Assembly: GCA_949317995.1 (NCBI GenBank)
Contig: OX439038.1
Span: forward strand, 62,888,813 to 62,952,812
From: Acholoe squamosa
Lineage: Eukaryota > Annelida > Polychaeta > Phyllodocida > Polynoidae
Reading direction: 5' to 3'
DNA: 64,000 nucleotides
The notes below the pieces were generated by a model. It saw only the letters and a list, made by a program, of their open reading frames with translations, did no database searches and was not told the origin of the DNA. This document shows, piece after piece, positions 14,139 through 25,176 of this stretch. Each line of letters begins with the position of its first letter. The stretch's first letter is position 1. Made by a program: the position numbers and the translations under genes.

Positions 14139-14392
14139 AGGCCAACAAATAATAAATTGTTTGTTTCAGGTAGCCCGGCCCTACCTAGCAAAAACAGGGC
14201 CGACCCTAATTATTTTCTTCATTTGATTCAAGTTTTTCCTTTTTGTCTGGACTCGTCCCTGAGTGACCGTGACACATTGCGCGTCACGGTAGCAGCTTTA
14301 AAAATGCCAAATGATTAGAAAGAAACGACCTACCCTGCCTAATTTATTTTCAGCATGTTACTTGAAACAAACAACTTTTATTTTTTTGGCCT
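14139..14392. mobile_element. 254-bp MITE of the GGCCAA family
   Basis: The left end AGGCCAACAAATAATAAA then TTGTTTGTTTCAGGTAG is matched by a right end whose reverse complement reads AGGCCAAAAAAATAAAAG then TTGTTTGTTTCAAGTAA. These imperfect TIRs are about 34 bp. Inside each end is a shared subterminal zone (CCTACCTAGC / CCTACCCTGCC). This is a short relative of the element at 6894-8229. Confidence 0.8.
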
Positions 14393-16300
14393 AAGGTTAA
14401 TCAGTCGTTGTCATAGAGAAATCACTAAAATCCCAGGGGCTTCACCATTATGCCCAGCACAGCTGGTAGGCACAAAAAGGGGGAATGTGTTGCCGATAGC
14501 AGAGTACGACAAACATATAAAATGTTACAAGCTCTATGAGCCAACAGTATAACAGCCCTTTAAGGGCAGCATAGCGCTACAATTCACAATGCTCCTTTAC
14601 TGAGATACTGACGGCCATGCAGAAATGATACACTGCTGCAAAGGGTAGTGTAATGCATTCAATGTGATATGATGCGTCACGATGACAAATGACGTCGTAG
14701 GAACCATGCCATCCTCAAAACGTCCTGGAAACCACCCCATTATTCCAAATGGGAATTTTTGCCACAATTGTTTTTGGAAATCCCTTCAGGAACTCAGAAC
14801 TGAAGAGAGGGCTCAAAAATTCCCTCTAGAACCAATTTTACAATATAAACATCACATTACTCTGGTTATTTTTCCACAAAACTGTATTATTTTTTTTTTT
14901 TACATTATAAGTATTTATGACAGGATATAATGCATTTAGATCTTATTTGCCATTTTCAGTTGCACATTGCAACCTATGTTTAACAAGCAATGATTACAGC
15001 AAAACTACTGGAGATATTTTAGCTCAAGATATCTCATTTTAAAGCCTGTGACTTAAACCTTAAAAAAACGATTCCCCCTTGGAGGCATGTTTTCCCTCAT
15101 CTGGGCACAGGTTTTGACGGATGTCTTGTTATTTTCATTTGCTGAGTGGACAACCGTTCAAATTCTAAGTACTATATCCTTGATATATTATCCACTATAT
15201 AGAGTGATGTTTTATAGTGAAGATGTAGTGTTATAGAATGAGGCATTAATTTTGGTCAAACTGGTGAGAGTAGATCACCATTGCCTGTTATGAAGCAAGG
15301 GACCTCTGGGTGCGTTTGAAACAGAAATCTTCACATTTCCAACATTATTGCCATGAAAGGAAAAGAACTATATAGCATTTGCGGTCTCTATAGGAACGGG
15401 ATTGGAACACGTCATCTGTCAAACCTCCATGAATCATCTATGTAGATGTTCTTAGACTGGTCCCTTTCATACGGTGGCCTTAATCGACTGTATTACCAGG
15501 CTCATGCAATGCTAATTGCTTATTTACTAAATTTCCAATTTACCCATTGCCTACTAGCAGTAAATTGGATTTTTCAATCCAGTGAAATGGAACAAGATGA
15601 ATTAAACAGCTATTGCTCATTCGATTATAAAAAAAAAAGTCAAAAAAAAAACTGAAACAGGAAAACCAGCAGGCTAAAACCAAGTTGTCTCTCCCATTAA
15701 TCTCTATTAAACGCTTAAGTAACGGCGTCATTAAGGAATTAATATTGTGCTATTCCGCTTTTTATTTACCATTCAGTCATACAGATGATTAAAAATAATA
15801 CACTTGCCCATCTAGAAAACACTTACAGTGTTACACAACGTTTTGCATACATGTAGATTAAGGATTACGACATGTTTTATGTCGATATTCTATCAAAACT
15901 AAAGGAAATATGGTGACATTACATGTGACAGGATCTGCAAAAAGGGCCCTTAGTGCAAGGTACATTAAGGTCCCTATTCCCAATACATGTCACAAATGAT
16001 AAAGATAGCTGTATCCCACGCAGTCTTCGGCTTTTAGGGATGAAAAAATATCTCACTGAGTGGCACTCTGTGTTTATGAAATGGATTTACTTTTGGGAAT
16101 ACTAGAGAAAATCGGTGCCAACATTAAACCATTTAAGAGAAGGGCTGCTGGTAATGAGAGTATCATATTCATTTAATTCCCCCCTTGATGTGCCGCTGCC
16201 CCATAGGTTTAACGCAGATAGGTTGGCCTTATGGATAAGAAATGGCACATATTGAGGCACGGTATGTACAACACTGCATTGCTTGTCCTTTAAGTGTTTA
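14393..16300. other. No gene recognised
   Basis: AT-rich with several A- and T-runs. Open frames here are short and show no recognisable protein family. Confidence 0.4.
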
Positions 16301-16370
16301 TAGCCTATTGCTGAAATAGTACTATCATTTCTTCATAGCCTATTGCTGAAATAGTACTATCATTTCTTCA
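16301..16370 (+). repeat. Exact 35-bp tandem duplication
   Basis: Copies 16301-16335 and 16336-16370 are identical (TAGCCTATTGCTGAAATAG then TACTATCATTTCTTCA), so the duplication is very recent. Confidence 0.95.
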
Positions 16371-16375
16371 CAATG

Positions 16376-16490
16376 CATAAATGAATGCAACCCTGGTGAG
16401 TAACTCCCCGAGTTACTCGCCGTACTACGTTGGTGCATCATCAAGACAAAATTTAATGTAATTGCATCATGCGTTCCTTAGGGGGTTAAG
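16376..16490. repeat. Palindromic GATGC/TTAAGG repeat, copy 2
   Basis: Follows the order of 1-235: CCCTGGTGAGTAACTC, a partial inverted match GAGTTACTCGCC, GTGCATCAT, GCATCATGCG and a terminal TTAGGGGGTTAA. The central palindrome is eroded here. Confidence 0.6.
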
Positions 16491-19400
16491 CCCTCTTTAT
16501 AGTCGTGGGAATCGAGCTTTTTAGGGACACTTTGCTTTATTGTATATCTGTGAATACAAAATAAATGTCCCAGTGATAGAGTATTGAGTATTGTAGATTC
16601 TATACGAGCTTGTGTCAGGAGGTATAGGAAGAGGAAATGTCGTGTTTAACCCTGTAAGCTTTGCATGATGCCCTACAGATAGATGTTCCTTGGATGCCAT
16701 GATGCACGCTTCAGCAATGCATTGCCATCATGCTGACCGCGGTGCTGACCCTTCAGGTCTGATCTATACATTAATGATCTATGCAGCAGGTTTAAGGGAA
16801 GAATAGACCAGAATTAAGAGAAAGTGAAAATGGAGGTTAATTCTGTGCTGGGGATGAATCAAAGGGAAACTCTATATACTGTGACAACACTACCATGACA
16901 TAGAGGCTGCACGTTGAGGAATGTTATACGAAAGGCTAATCATAATGAATGTGTAAATTTTCGAGAATTCTTCCCCAGACTCGGACCCAAACCAATTGCA
17001 GACACTGTAGTTACCACTTTGCCTCATGTATTTGCATTAGGTCTGATTTCCACGTTACACACACGATTGAAGAATAATGCTTTGATACAGATAATGCTTG
17101 ACGTACACGCATGTCTTTGCCATAAGGTATATAATGCAGAATAATAAGAAGGTATATAATGACCCATAGGAATGTATGGATGATACATAGAACAGAAAGG
17201 TGCACACTCAGCCCACACTGGACGCCTACAACCGCTGTTTGTTCACATTCTGGAGGATCTGACGAGGAAGACAAAGTATGCAAGAGCTAATTCTCTAGGA
17301 TTTTCTCGACCCTTTTTGGGGGTTATGGGGATGGGCTGCGGTTGGGAGTGTTGCCATGCAGGAACACCAAAATACATGTGTAGGTTTGTTGAACAAGTCA
17401 AACAGTCCCAACAGAAGATGGATACTCCTAAAGGGTGTTGGTATGGGAATATAGGAAATCAAGGATGTTATCATATTTACAGCGCTCCTGTGAGAAATAA
17501 CTTGGTATATTGATGTAGGTGACCTACAAAGAGACAACAGGTATATTTCTAACTGAAGGATACTGTGTGTCCTCCATTCTTTCTTGCTGATGGAGTGGCC
17601 AAATTCTACGACCCTTCTGATACATATATAGTATACTAGTATGTCACTTGTTGTCTGTATAGCTTTGAATAGACTTTCTAGCATGCGGTCTTACCAACTC
17701 TTTGGTACTATAGTTTACACCGGGGTACCTGTGTCTACCCTCTAGGTGTGTTTAACATACACAGGACTCGCCCATTCCCCGTGACTAAGTAAGGGGCCGG
17801 AGTCGTGATCTACCCGACATGGTTGGCTTAATCGATGTCACTTAAGTAAAGACGAAAAGAAGGATTTAAAGGCACACATACCAACATACTATTTAAAACA
17901 GAAGTGATTATGACTAAGCCTGGTGATAGAAACAAAGTGCTACTATCTACCACCAAAGGCCTACTTGTATGTAGGCCTATTTCTATAAAATGGCACAGTG
18001 TAGTTGAGTGCACAGGTTGCTTGGTGCCATAAACAGGTCGTTGGCCTTTCCGTAGGCAATGATAAAGATCGAATCTATCAGTTGAAGTAAACTTGAAAGC
18101 CAGAAATCCCACCTCTAACTTTACTGAGACAGGGGTTCTTTTTCATCCCACGCTATATGGGTGAGCTGGAATTATTAGGAAATGTCGGTACCCGGGAAGG
18201 AGTGCACACACATAGCTATTCAACAAACAAAAATGTTCTTTCAGCAGGGTATGGTATGAAAGGGCTCATATTTTATATGAATGAAATGTGGTTTAACACT
18301 TATTTTCTACAAGGGGATATCTCCAAAGCAATGAATCAGCTAGTATAGAATTCCAGACGGTACCATAAAGCTCCAATACTCTGTGACATGATGTATATAG
18401 GAGTTACTATACTATACATAGATCTAATACCTATTCTAGCTAATACTAACAATGTGTGTATACACTGGGTGACCACAGTAGCACGAGTATGTCCCTCATT
18501 CCCCACCCACCCAACCTCTCCTCTTTCCTCTCTTCCTCTCTAGCATGACCTCGTCCTTACCAGACCATATATGACCGATATATTGTCTATTCTATCATTG
18601 TTCCTTACGTCTAACGTAGACAGAGATCTAACAGGCTATAATTTGGCTGATTGGGCTATACATCCTATTCCAGCCCTAAAGAGCCGCAATTTGGCCCATC
18701 TGGCTGGCGGGCATCAGTTTCCCCCTGAGTACAAGGAAGAATTACCATATGGGATAAACAGCTTTAGCGAATAGAAGAGGTCTTGTCAGGTCATGGTTAT
18801 GATTTAAACTCCTACGTATAGGATTTACAAGTGACATTGAGTGAACAAGATTTTAATGTGCAATTGCAACATGTACTAACTGGGTCTTCAGGCTTGCCCC
18901 CTTAAAACCTCAAACCAAACCTCCAGGTCAGTGGTCAAACTCAAGAGGCTCTGTGTTGTATAACACACCTGTATGTTGGCTCCAGGGGGTTCCCCTCCCG
19001 ATAGCAGATGGCACAACTCGGTCCCTTTATGGAAAGGAAGAACCCGGTACTTACTTTTGCGATAGGCCTTAGTTATTGGCTCCACCGCATGGTGTTATGT
19101 GATGCACATGACGCCTCACGTTAGATTTTAAAAACGATAGTCTTTTAGGTGTAAAAAGAAAGAACATGTTTTTCCCTAGACTGTCTAACAAATTGACGAA
19201 ACAGTACCCAATTTCTTCTGGGTTCTTATTTCAACTAAACAGGATACAATTAATTGTTTGAAGTTGGAAGATGCAAGCGGTAAATGTGCATGGATGGTAA
19301 CATAGGAATGATGCGCCCACAGGTGATTTACATGTTCCACAGATTGGTCTGCCCTGGTCAGTGATAACACGTCACGTGAATTCCCATCCTCCAGGGTGTA

Positions 19401-20689
19401 GTCCCTTAATGGACAATGGCAGGGGGCTGGTCCTGTATCCCAATATGACAGGGATGATTACTGGTTAATTACACTGGGGAACAGGGGGTATTGCATAGTG
19501 TCTGATTGATAAATTACTATACTGTACACTGTTATTATTGTCGATGAACACACACAACGTGATGTCAGAGTGATTGATTACGCTAAAGGCCAGAAGTTGA
19601 CACCATGATGTCAGGGTGGGAAATGGCATTGTGATAGAGATGGATGCAGTATGGGTAGCTGATTACATTATGATTTTCAAGACTTAATTATAAATGTTGC
19701 TTGGGTGAATAATTTCACTACAGAATTCCCCTGATCTAAAGTTCTTAAAACTTACACATTCCAATACAAAACCTATATTTAAGGGGTTCTGATCAATTGA
19801 GAATTTCAGGGGTTTCTCTGCTCAGACACTTCCATCCCTGCTTTGAAATGCCACAAGACTTATTGCACTGCTTATCCAAAATGGCTACCCCAGAAGTCGT
19901 CGGCTTTGATGTTGGATGTTCCCGTAGTTGGCCACTCACACTCTATCTGACAGCAACCAGCGAAAGTGACCAAGGGAACTAGAAAACATTAGAAGTTGCG
20001 TGACAAGCACAGAGTTACAACGGTAGAAGTTGCAATGCTTTTGGTGCGTGGTGGCACTACTTCTTTTTAACTGTGCTGTGTGAGCAGCGCCGCAGTCTCT
20101 GGTAATATAATACTATATTGGTGTTATTCAGTAGTCTCCTAGGGCCGTGTGGTTTTCAGAGCTCGGTAATTCTGCCCTTCAAGGGACTATAGTATAGTGA
20201 TGCACTATGGTGCAGTGATAGCACAAGCTGCTCTCACCAAGTTGATGATTGTGTTCAGCTTCCCAGGGTTTTGTTCTGCGTGAACTCTAATCTTTTATTT
20301 TAGTTCACAATCTCCAGGGAATCGGTTGGTGCCTTGATTTTCAAGGGAGCATAGGGTTCAGAGGGGTGCCTGGCGATTGAAAGCCTGAAAGCTTATTGCA
20401 TAAAACCTTGATGGAACTGTACTGTAGTTCCTGGTGGGCGAATGAGGAACATTCAGTTTGCTTTAAAATATAAATTGAACAGTCCGGTTTCAGTAGAGTC
20501 GCACTCAGGCAATCTGCGTTTTGTTATCTGACTGGAATGTAGGTAGTAGTGCAGAAAAAGTGGTATTTGGTACAGGCACGATGAAACTGCCCCTACGGTA
20601 GATGCATTCCTCCTTACTTTGAGACCTGTATGTGTACCCATTGGCTTTACTACCTACCACACAATCCCTCTGTATGCCTATACCTGTGC
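16491..20689. other. No gene recognised
   Basis: A 4.2 kb stretch with no exon, RNA gene or clear repeat that I can support. A diverged GATGC-family copy lies around 16650-16800. The minus-strand frame at 17295-17684 shows no known motif and is overlapped by an open plus frame. Confidence 0.4.
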
Positions 20690-21420
20690 ATCATCACCTT
20701 TACTGCTTTTCTATCTACTTCTGCATCTCCCTGGCTTCCTACTTCCTTCTACATGTACATCTCCTAAATGCTTGCCTACCTCTATATCTTCTTGCCCACA
20801 TCTACATACGTATCTCTGCATCTCACAAATACCCATCTACACATGTGCATCCTCCTGTATATCTGTACAGTATAGATTGCCCTATCTCCCCACCCTTACC
20901 TATGCATCTACCTGTCTGTCTACTTCTAAGCCTCCCTCCCCTCTACCTGCCTAGTTACATGCTTACACTTCTTCATCTGCCTGCCTGCCTTCCCCTCTGC
21001 CTAGTTCTGCATCTGTCTGCCTGCCTTTCTCTCTTCCTAGTTCTGCATCTGCCTCTCTGCCTTCCTCTCTTTCTAGTTCTGCATCTGCCTCTCTGCCTCG
21101 TTCTGCATCTGTCTGGCTGCCTTCCTCTCTTTCTAGTTCTGCATCTGCCTCTCTGCCTAGTTCTGCAGCTGTCTGGCTGCCTTCCTCTCTTTCTAGTTCT
21201 GCATCTGCCTCTCTGCCTAGTTCTGCATCTGTTTGCCTGCCTTCCTCTCTTTCTAGTTCTGCATCTGCCTCTCTGCCTAGTTCTGCAGCTGTCTGTCTGC
21301 CTTCCTCTCTGCCTAGTTCTGCATCTGCCTCTCGGCCTAGTCTGCATCTGTCTGCCTGCCTGTCTGCCTAGTTCTGCATCTGCCTACCTGTCTACCTCTG
21401 CACCTTCTATCCGACCTGAC
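20690..21420. repeat. Pyrimidine-rich minisatellite with 60-bp superunit
   Basis: The core (about 20971-21395) is built from TAGTTCTGCATCTG and CCTCTCTGCC words, with a 60 bp superunit repeated about six times. It is flanked on the left by simpler CT-rich sequence. Because 60 is divisible by three, one frame on each strand stays open for over 120 codons (Leu/Cys-rich on plus, Arg/Gln/Cys-rich on minus). Both translations are strictly periodic and I do not call them genes. Confidence 0.9.
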
Positions 21421-22769
21421 TGAATCATCATATTATACTTCAAGGTGGAGATGCACTGTGTTTGTATACCACAAGTACATTGGGACCAATACAGTAACAC
21501 ATTGTACGCTCAATCAGATGGTGATCCGTGTACTAAGAATACAGCGTCCTGGTGACCGTATTTGTAACAAAGCATTCTCCTTCAGTGATCAGATGGCCTT
21601 AATTTAGGTTAATCTGCTGTTCTTCACCTGGTTAACTATATAGCCCCCCATAGAATAAAGGTTAAGTTGTTGCGTGTGTCTGTTGGGGGAGGGGTGACAG
21701 TATATCTTTAAGATTATTGATGAAGAAAGGAAAAGAATCATATATTTTAATCAAATTTACCTATTTTTCTTAATGCAGTTCAATTCAGATTTTTTAATCA
21801 GGCCAAGAAAAGAACATCTAGGTTTCAGCTAACCCCACCTTACATAGTAATGCAGGGCCAACCCAGGATTTCTTTCTTCGTTGGTTACCAATGTCAAATA
21901 CAGGAATATTATTCTCATGGTTGTTTCAGCACTTCCTACAGTTCATGCATTGGTAGCTTGTGTGGAGCAAAAAAGGTACATCTGAACACGGGTGATTGGC
22001 GTATATGGCAGTAATGCATTAATGCATGCCTGTCGCCCTGATGCATTCATGCAGCCGAAGCAAGTAGACTTTCTAGTGCTGCATTTATGCATCATGTCGA
22101 ATCGTTGATTACACAAAGCAGGACAACATTGCTCAAAGGGTCATACATTCAAATTGAATCTAACCTTATGGGATTCTTGTCATTCAATGGTCGTCATGCA
22201 TAGCTATAGGGCTGAATGCTAGCTGATTTGAACTTGCCGAACATTGAAAAGGGGAGTTAACAGTAGACTCTTTGCCAAGGCATCAAATAGAGGAACAAAT
22301 ATCAGTCTGAATCTATGCCAATACTAAATAAACGTGTATTCGCGTAACGGGGCGGCGGGGCGGCCCGGGGTGATAATGGAAATTTCCTTGTTCTCAATCC
22401 TTTATGTCAACAGTGGTGTGGCAATACTTAAAAGAACATCCTTTTTGCTGGGATTTCGATGTATGGTACACAGGTGTACGAGGCTACTGGTCACGTTCTA
22501 TTTGATATCAGACCTAAGGCCTTCAGATACCAAGATAAATAAGCACTTTAAAAATATGTAAATAGCCGATATACTAGTCATTGTAAGTAAATTAAAGTGG
22601 CGTTGGAGCCGTGGGGGATGCATCCCCTACACTTTATCAGGATGGCCCTGTAGATCATAAAGCAAATATTACAAACCGATCCCTAACACGTTTAGGCTGC
22701 TCCGCCCCTACTGTTTGAATTACAACAGGCAGCCACATATGGGTCTAGACCCTAAATTCGACAGGGTGA
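21421..22769. other. No gene recognised; element fragments
   Basis: 21797-21870 looks like a decayed left terminus of the GGCCAA family (AGGCCAAGAAAAGAAC, then GTTTCAGCTAACCCCACCT). A GATGC-family copy lies about 21995-22110. Confidence 0.45.
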
Positions 22770-22965
22770 CATGGCCATTTCTTAAAATCGACATGTGACA
22801 TGGAGCTTAGTGACAAGGACTTGGAAAGGAAAAAGTTAGTGACATGAGACAAGGCCTTTCCTTAAAATCGACATGTGACATGAAGCCTAGTGACAAGGAC
22901 ATGGGAAAATAGAAATTTAGTGACAAGTGACATGGCCTTTTCTTAAATCGACATGTGACATGGGG
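22770..22965. repeat. ~80-bp tandem repeat, about 2.5 copies
   Basis: The phrase TTAAAATCGACATGTGACAT recurs at roughly 80 bp intervals (22782, 22862, 22940), each followed by AGTGACAAGGAC. Confidence 0.85.
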
Positions 22966-23704
22966 ACCCACCCCCCATCTAGACCCCCCAGCCACAGCTT
23001 CCTCATCTAAAGTTTCTTATTAGATAACTTTGGCCTCCATAAGGGTCTACCTTCGCTGCCCTCTCGGCGCCATACCAACAAAAACCTATTTAGATGAGAA
23101 TGATCCATATGGATGAGCCATCCAATCACCCCAAATACCACCCACACCATGATATCAGATGGGGCAAATATGTATCGATTTCCAGAACTCAGACCCTGCC
23201 TGTCCTATCCAGTAAATCCAAGTCTATTATCATGGATTATAAAGGCTCATTTGTACTTTCAGAGTTCACTTCAAGTATACATTTTTGCTACAGGACAAAT
23301 GGGCTTGCTAATCTCCAAGTCTAGATATATTTAAGAATAAAGGACACATGCGATAGCCTCTGATCTCCAAGTATCCTTAGGTGGAAACCGGCCTTTAGAT
23401 GGACAGAGAAGGCTGTCCCGTAGTGGCACAGGAAGGTATTATTTGTGAGCTGTTTTAGTGGAGGGGCTTCGATAAAGTAAATACTCAATAAAAATGAAAA
23501 AGTTAGCTGACTTCCTGTGCTATAAGTACACAACCATGCATAGCTTTAAAAGGAAGCTTTGTCAGCCTCTGTGGTGCGGTCAGGGACATGTTATGAATGT
23601 ATTGACTCACCATTCGTAGAGACGGGTGTATAGGGAGGCATCACAGGGAGATCATAATTATACTTATATTTTCATTGGGGACCTAATATGCTTTAGAGGC
23701 GCAT

Positions 23705-23711
<7 letters not shown>
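22966..23711. other. No gene or repeat recognised
   Basis: Nothing I can support up to the AT run. Confidence 0.4.

Positions 23712-23776
<65 letters not shown>
23712..23776. repeat. (AT)n tract at the retroelement 3' end
   Basis: Pure AT dinucleotides abut the outer edge of repeat B2. A matching tract lies at the other end (27473-27539), so the element appears to sit inside one (AT)n microsatellite. Confidence 0.95.
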
Positions 23777-23778
<2 letters not shown>

Positions 23779-23848
23779 CCGCTATACTTAACTAAGGATA
23801 TATAACCAAACAGTAATTAAGTTGTCACAATTGGCGCTCTTAACGCCC
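23777..23848 (-). repeat. Split direct repeat B2 (72 bp)
   Basis: Identical over 72 bp to 24078-24149. Its outer edge (GACCGCTATAC) touches the (AT)n tract and forms the 3' terminus of the element. Confidence 0.95.
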
Positions 23849-24038
23849 TTAATTTATTAAGAAATCACAAAGAAAAAAATTGGGGTCCAACCAAAACAAT
23901 ATGGTGGCCTCCTTGTGTGTGTGGTGGCTACCTGGGAGGGGGTCAGGTGACTTAGATGAGACTATGCAGGCCTGCCCCCTATGTGAGTCCCAGTGTAGCA
24001 GACACCTGAGTAGCAGAACCGCTACAATATATACCATT
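23849..24038 (-). other. Spacer between A2 and B2
   Basis: 190 bp unique within the window, without an ORF. It separates the two terminal repeats in the 3' non-coding region and may hold the RNA 3' end. Confidence 0.6.
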
Positions 24039-24077
24039 ATAATGACTAGTAGCTAGATAATTATAACACCCATATAT
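24039..24077 (-). repeat. Split direct repeat A2 (39 bp)
   Basis: Identical to 27434-27472 over 39 bp (ATAATGACTAGTAGC to CACCCATATAT). It abuts B1 directly; the junction runs through ATATAT. Confidence 0.95.
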
Positions 24078-24149
24078 GACCGCTATACTTAACTAAGGAT
24101 ATATAACCAAACAGTAATTAAGTTGTCACAATTGGCGCTCTTAACGCCC
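24078..24149 (-). repeat. Split direct repeat B1 (72 bp)
   Basis: Identical to B2. It lies 40 bp past the recombinase stop codon in element orientation. Confidence 0.95.
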
Positions 24150-24189
24150 AAGACCTCCAAGACAATTGTCCTAGTGTAAGGAAAAATAA

Positions 24190-25176
24190 CTAAACACAAA
24201 CACGAAGAAAGGAGGCTGCAACCTTGTCCTTTGACACCTTTTGAGTCAGGCTATCCACAAGATATAACAATACCGCGAGACTTTGCCAATCGCCTCTGGA
24301 TTTTATGTCGATAAGATTCCAACCAATCGAGGACAGGTAAGATGCTCCGCCTCTGCGGAGGGAATGGGTGGATACTTTGCCCACAATGCCACACAATTTT
24401 GACAGGCGATGGAGTTCAGTGGCAAAAGCTGAATAAGTCATTGGCCGTAAGCGTCCTCGCTCCCAGTACTGAAACACTTCCTGACCTGCCCCCAACCCAG
24501 TGTGGTCGATGAGCCGGCGAACATAGGAGGTGACGCATAAAGGCGATCCTGGTATGCTACTGAACGGGATTTCAAGCACCCGCTCACCATATTGAATCGT
24601 CTTTGTACGAGGCAAGGTCAGGAGTAGCCCCCAGTCATGGAAGGATAAATTCTGGAGACATATAGCTTGGGAGGAACTTGTTACGTGTGCTTTGCGTAGA
24701 AGGCCGCGGAAGGCAGTAATGGCTGCCGTCCACCAACACAAATGAAACGACACTGACATGTCCAGATGCTTGTAGAATTGGAGGAGATGTGTAGGCTCCA
24801 AAGGCATAGCTTGCACTGGCGAATAACCTAGCTTACGCTTGGCTCCTAACATTGTCCGTTTGACCATGAAATTGGTAGCATTGACTGGAGTATAACCGTG
24901 CAGGTGCTGGAGATATGACAGGGCACTTACATACTGTTCAATGCTTGAGTACTTAAGCCTCCGGGCTAGGTACGCCACATATAAACAAACACTCTCCTGC
25001 GTACATGGAAGTGGCTGAATGTCAAATAAGGCACAAAATTCATGATAGTCTTTCCACCTGGACCTGTACGATCTGTACGAGCTCTCAGCCAGGGCTTGGT
25101 CTTGTAGACTCCGGGCCTCCTGACGTAACAGGGACAGACCTACAACACATGGGAAAGGGAGGTGAGACTGCTGCAA
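24190..25176 (-). CDS. Retrotransposon tyrosine recombinase (YR)
   Basis: This 328-residue protein is the integrase-equivalent of the element: a tyrosine recombinase cutting and rejoining DNA through a phosphotyrosine link. The catalytic set is visible: Arg161 in GLLRKAH, Lys192 in RTKT, His271 and Arg274 in THSLRRGGAS, Trp297 (GDW, the usual His/Trp position) and the nucleophile Tyr305 in LLYLVDS. Residues about 30-115 look like the helical core-binding domain (SYRSRWKDYHEF, then YVAYLARR). The first 31 codons overlap the end of the RT ORF in another frame, so expression probably needs frameshifting, re-initiation or splicing; the AUG chosen here is only the first in frame. No stops or frameshifts break it. 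Length fits the usual 300-400 residues of DIRS-class recombinases. It likely acts in the nucleus on the circular cDNA. Confidence 0.93.
   Translation of the reverse strand: MQQSHLPFPCVVGLSLLRQEARSLQDQALAESSYRSYRSRWKDYHEFCALFDIQPLPCTQESVCLYVAYLARRLKYSSIEQYVSALSYLQHLHGYTPVNATNFMVKRTMLGAKRKLGYSPVQAMPLEPTHLLQFYKHLDMSVSFHLCWWTAAITAFRGLLRKAHVTSSSQAICLQNLSFHDWGLLLTLPRTKTIQYGERVLEIPFSSIPGSPLCVTSYVRRLIDHTGLGAGQEVFQYWERGRLRPMTYSAFATELHRLSKLCGIVGKVSTHSLRRGGASYLSSIGWNLIDIKSRGDWQSLAVLLYLVDSLTQKVSKDKVAASFLRVCV

Noticed and set aside
20632..21423. A 263-codon Leu/Cys-rich plus frame and a 124-codon Arg-rich minus frame
   Set aside because: Both follow from a 60 bp repeat divisible by three and a stop-free composition. 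The protein is strictly periodic on both strands.
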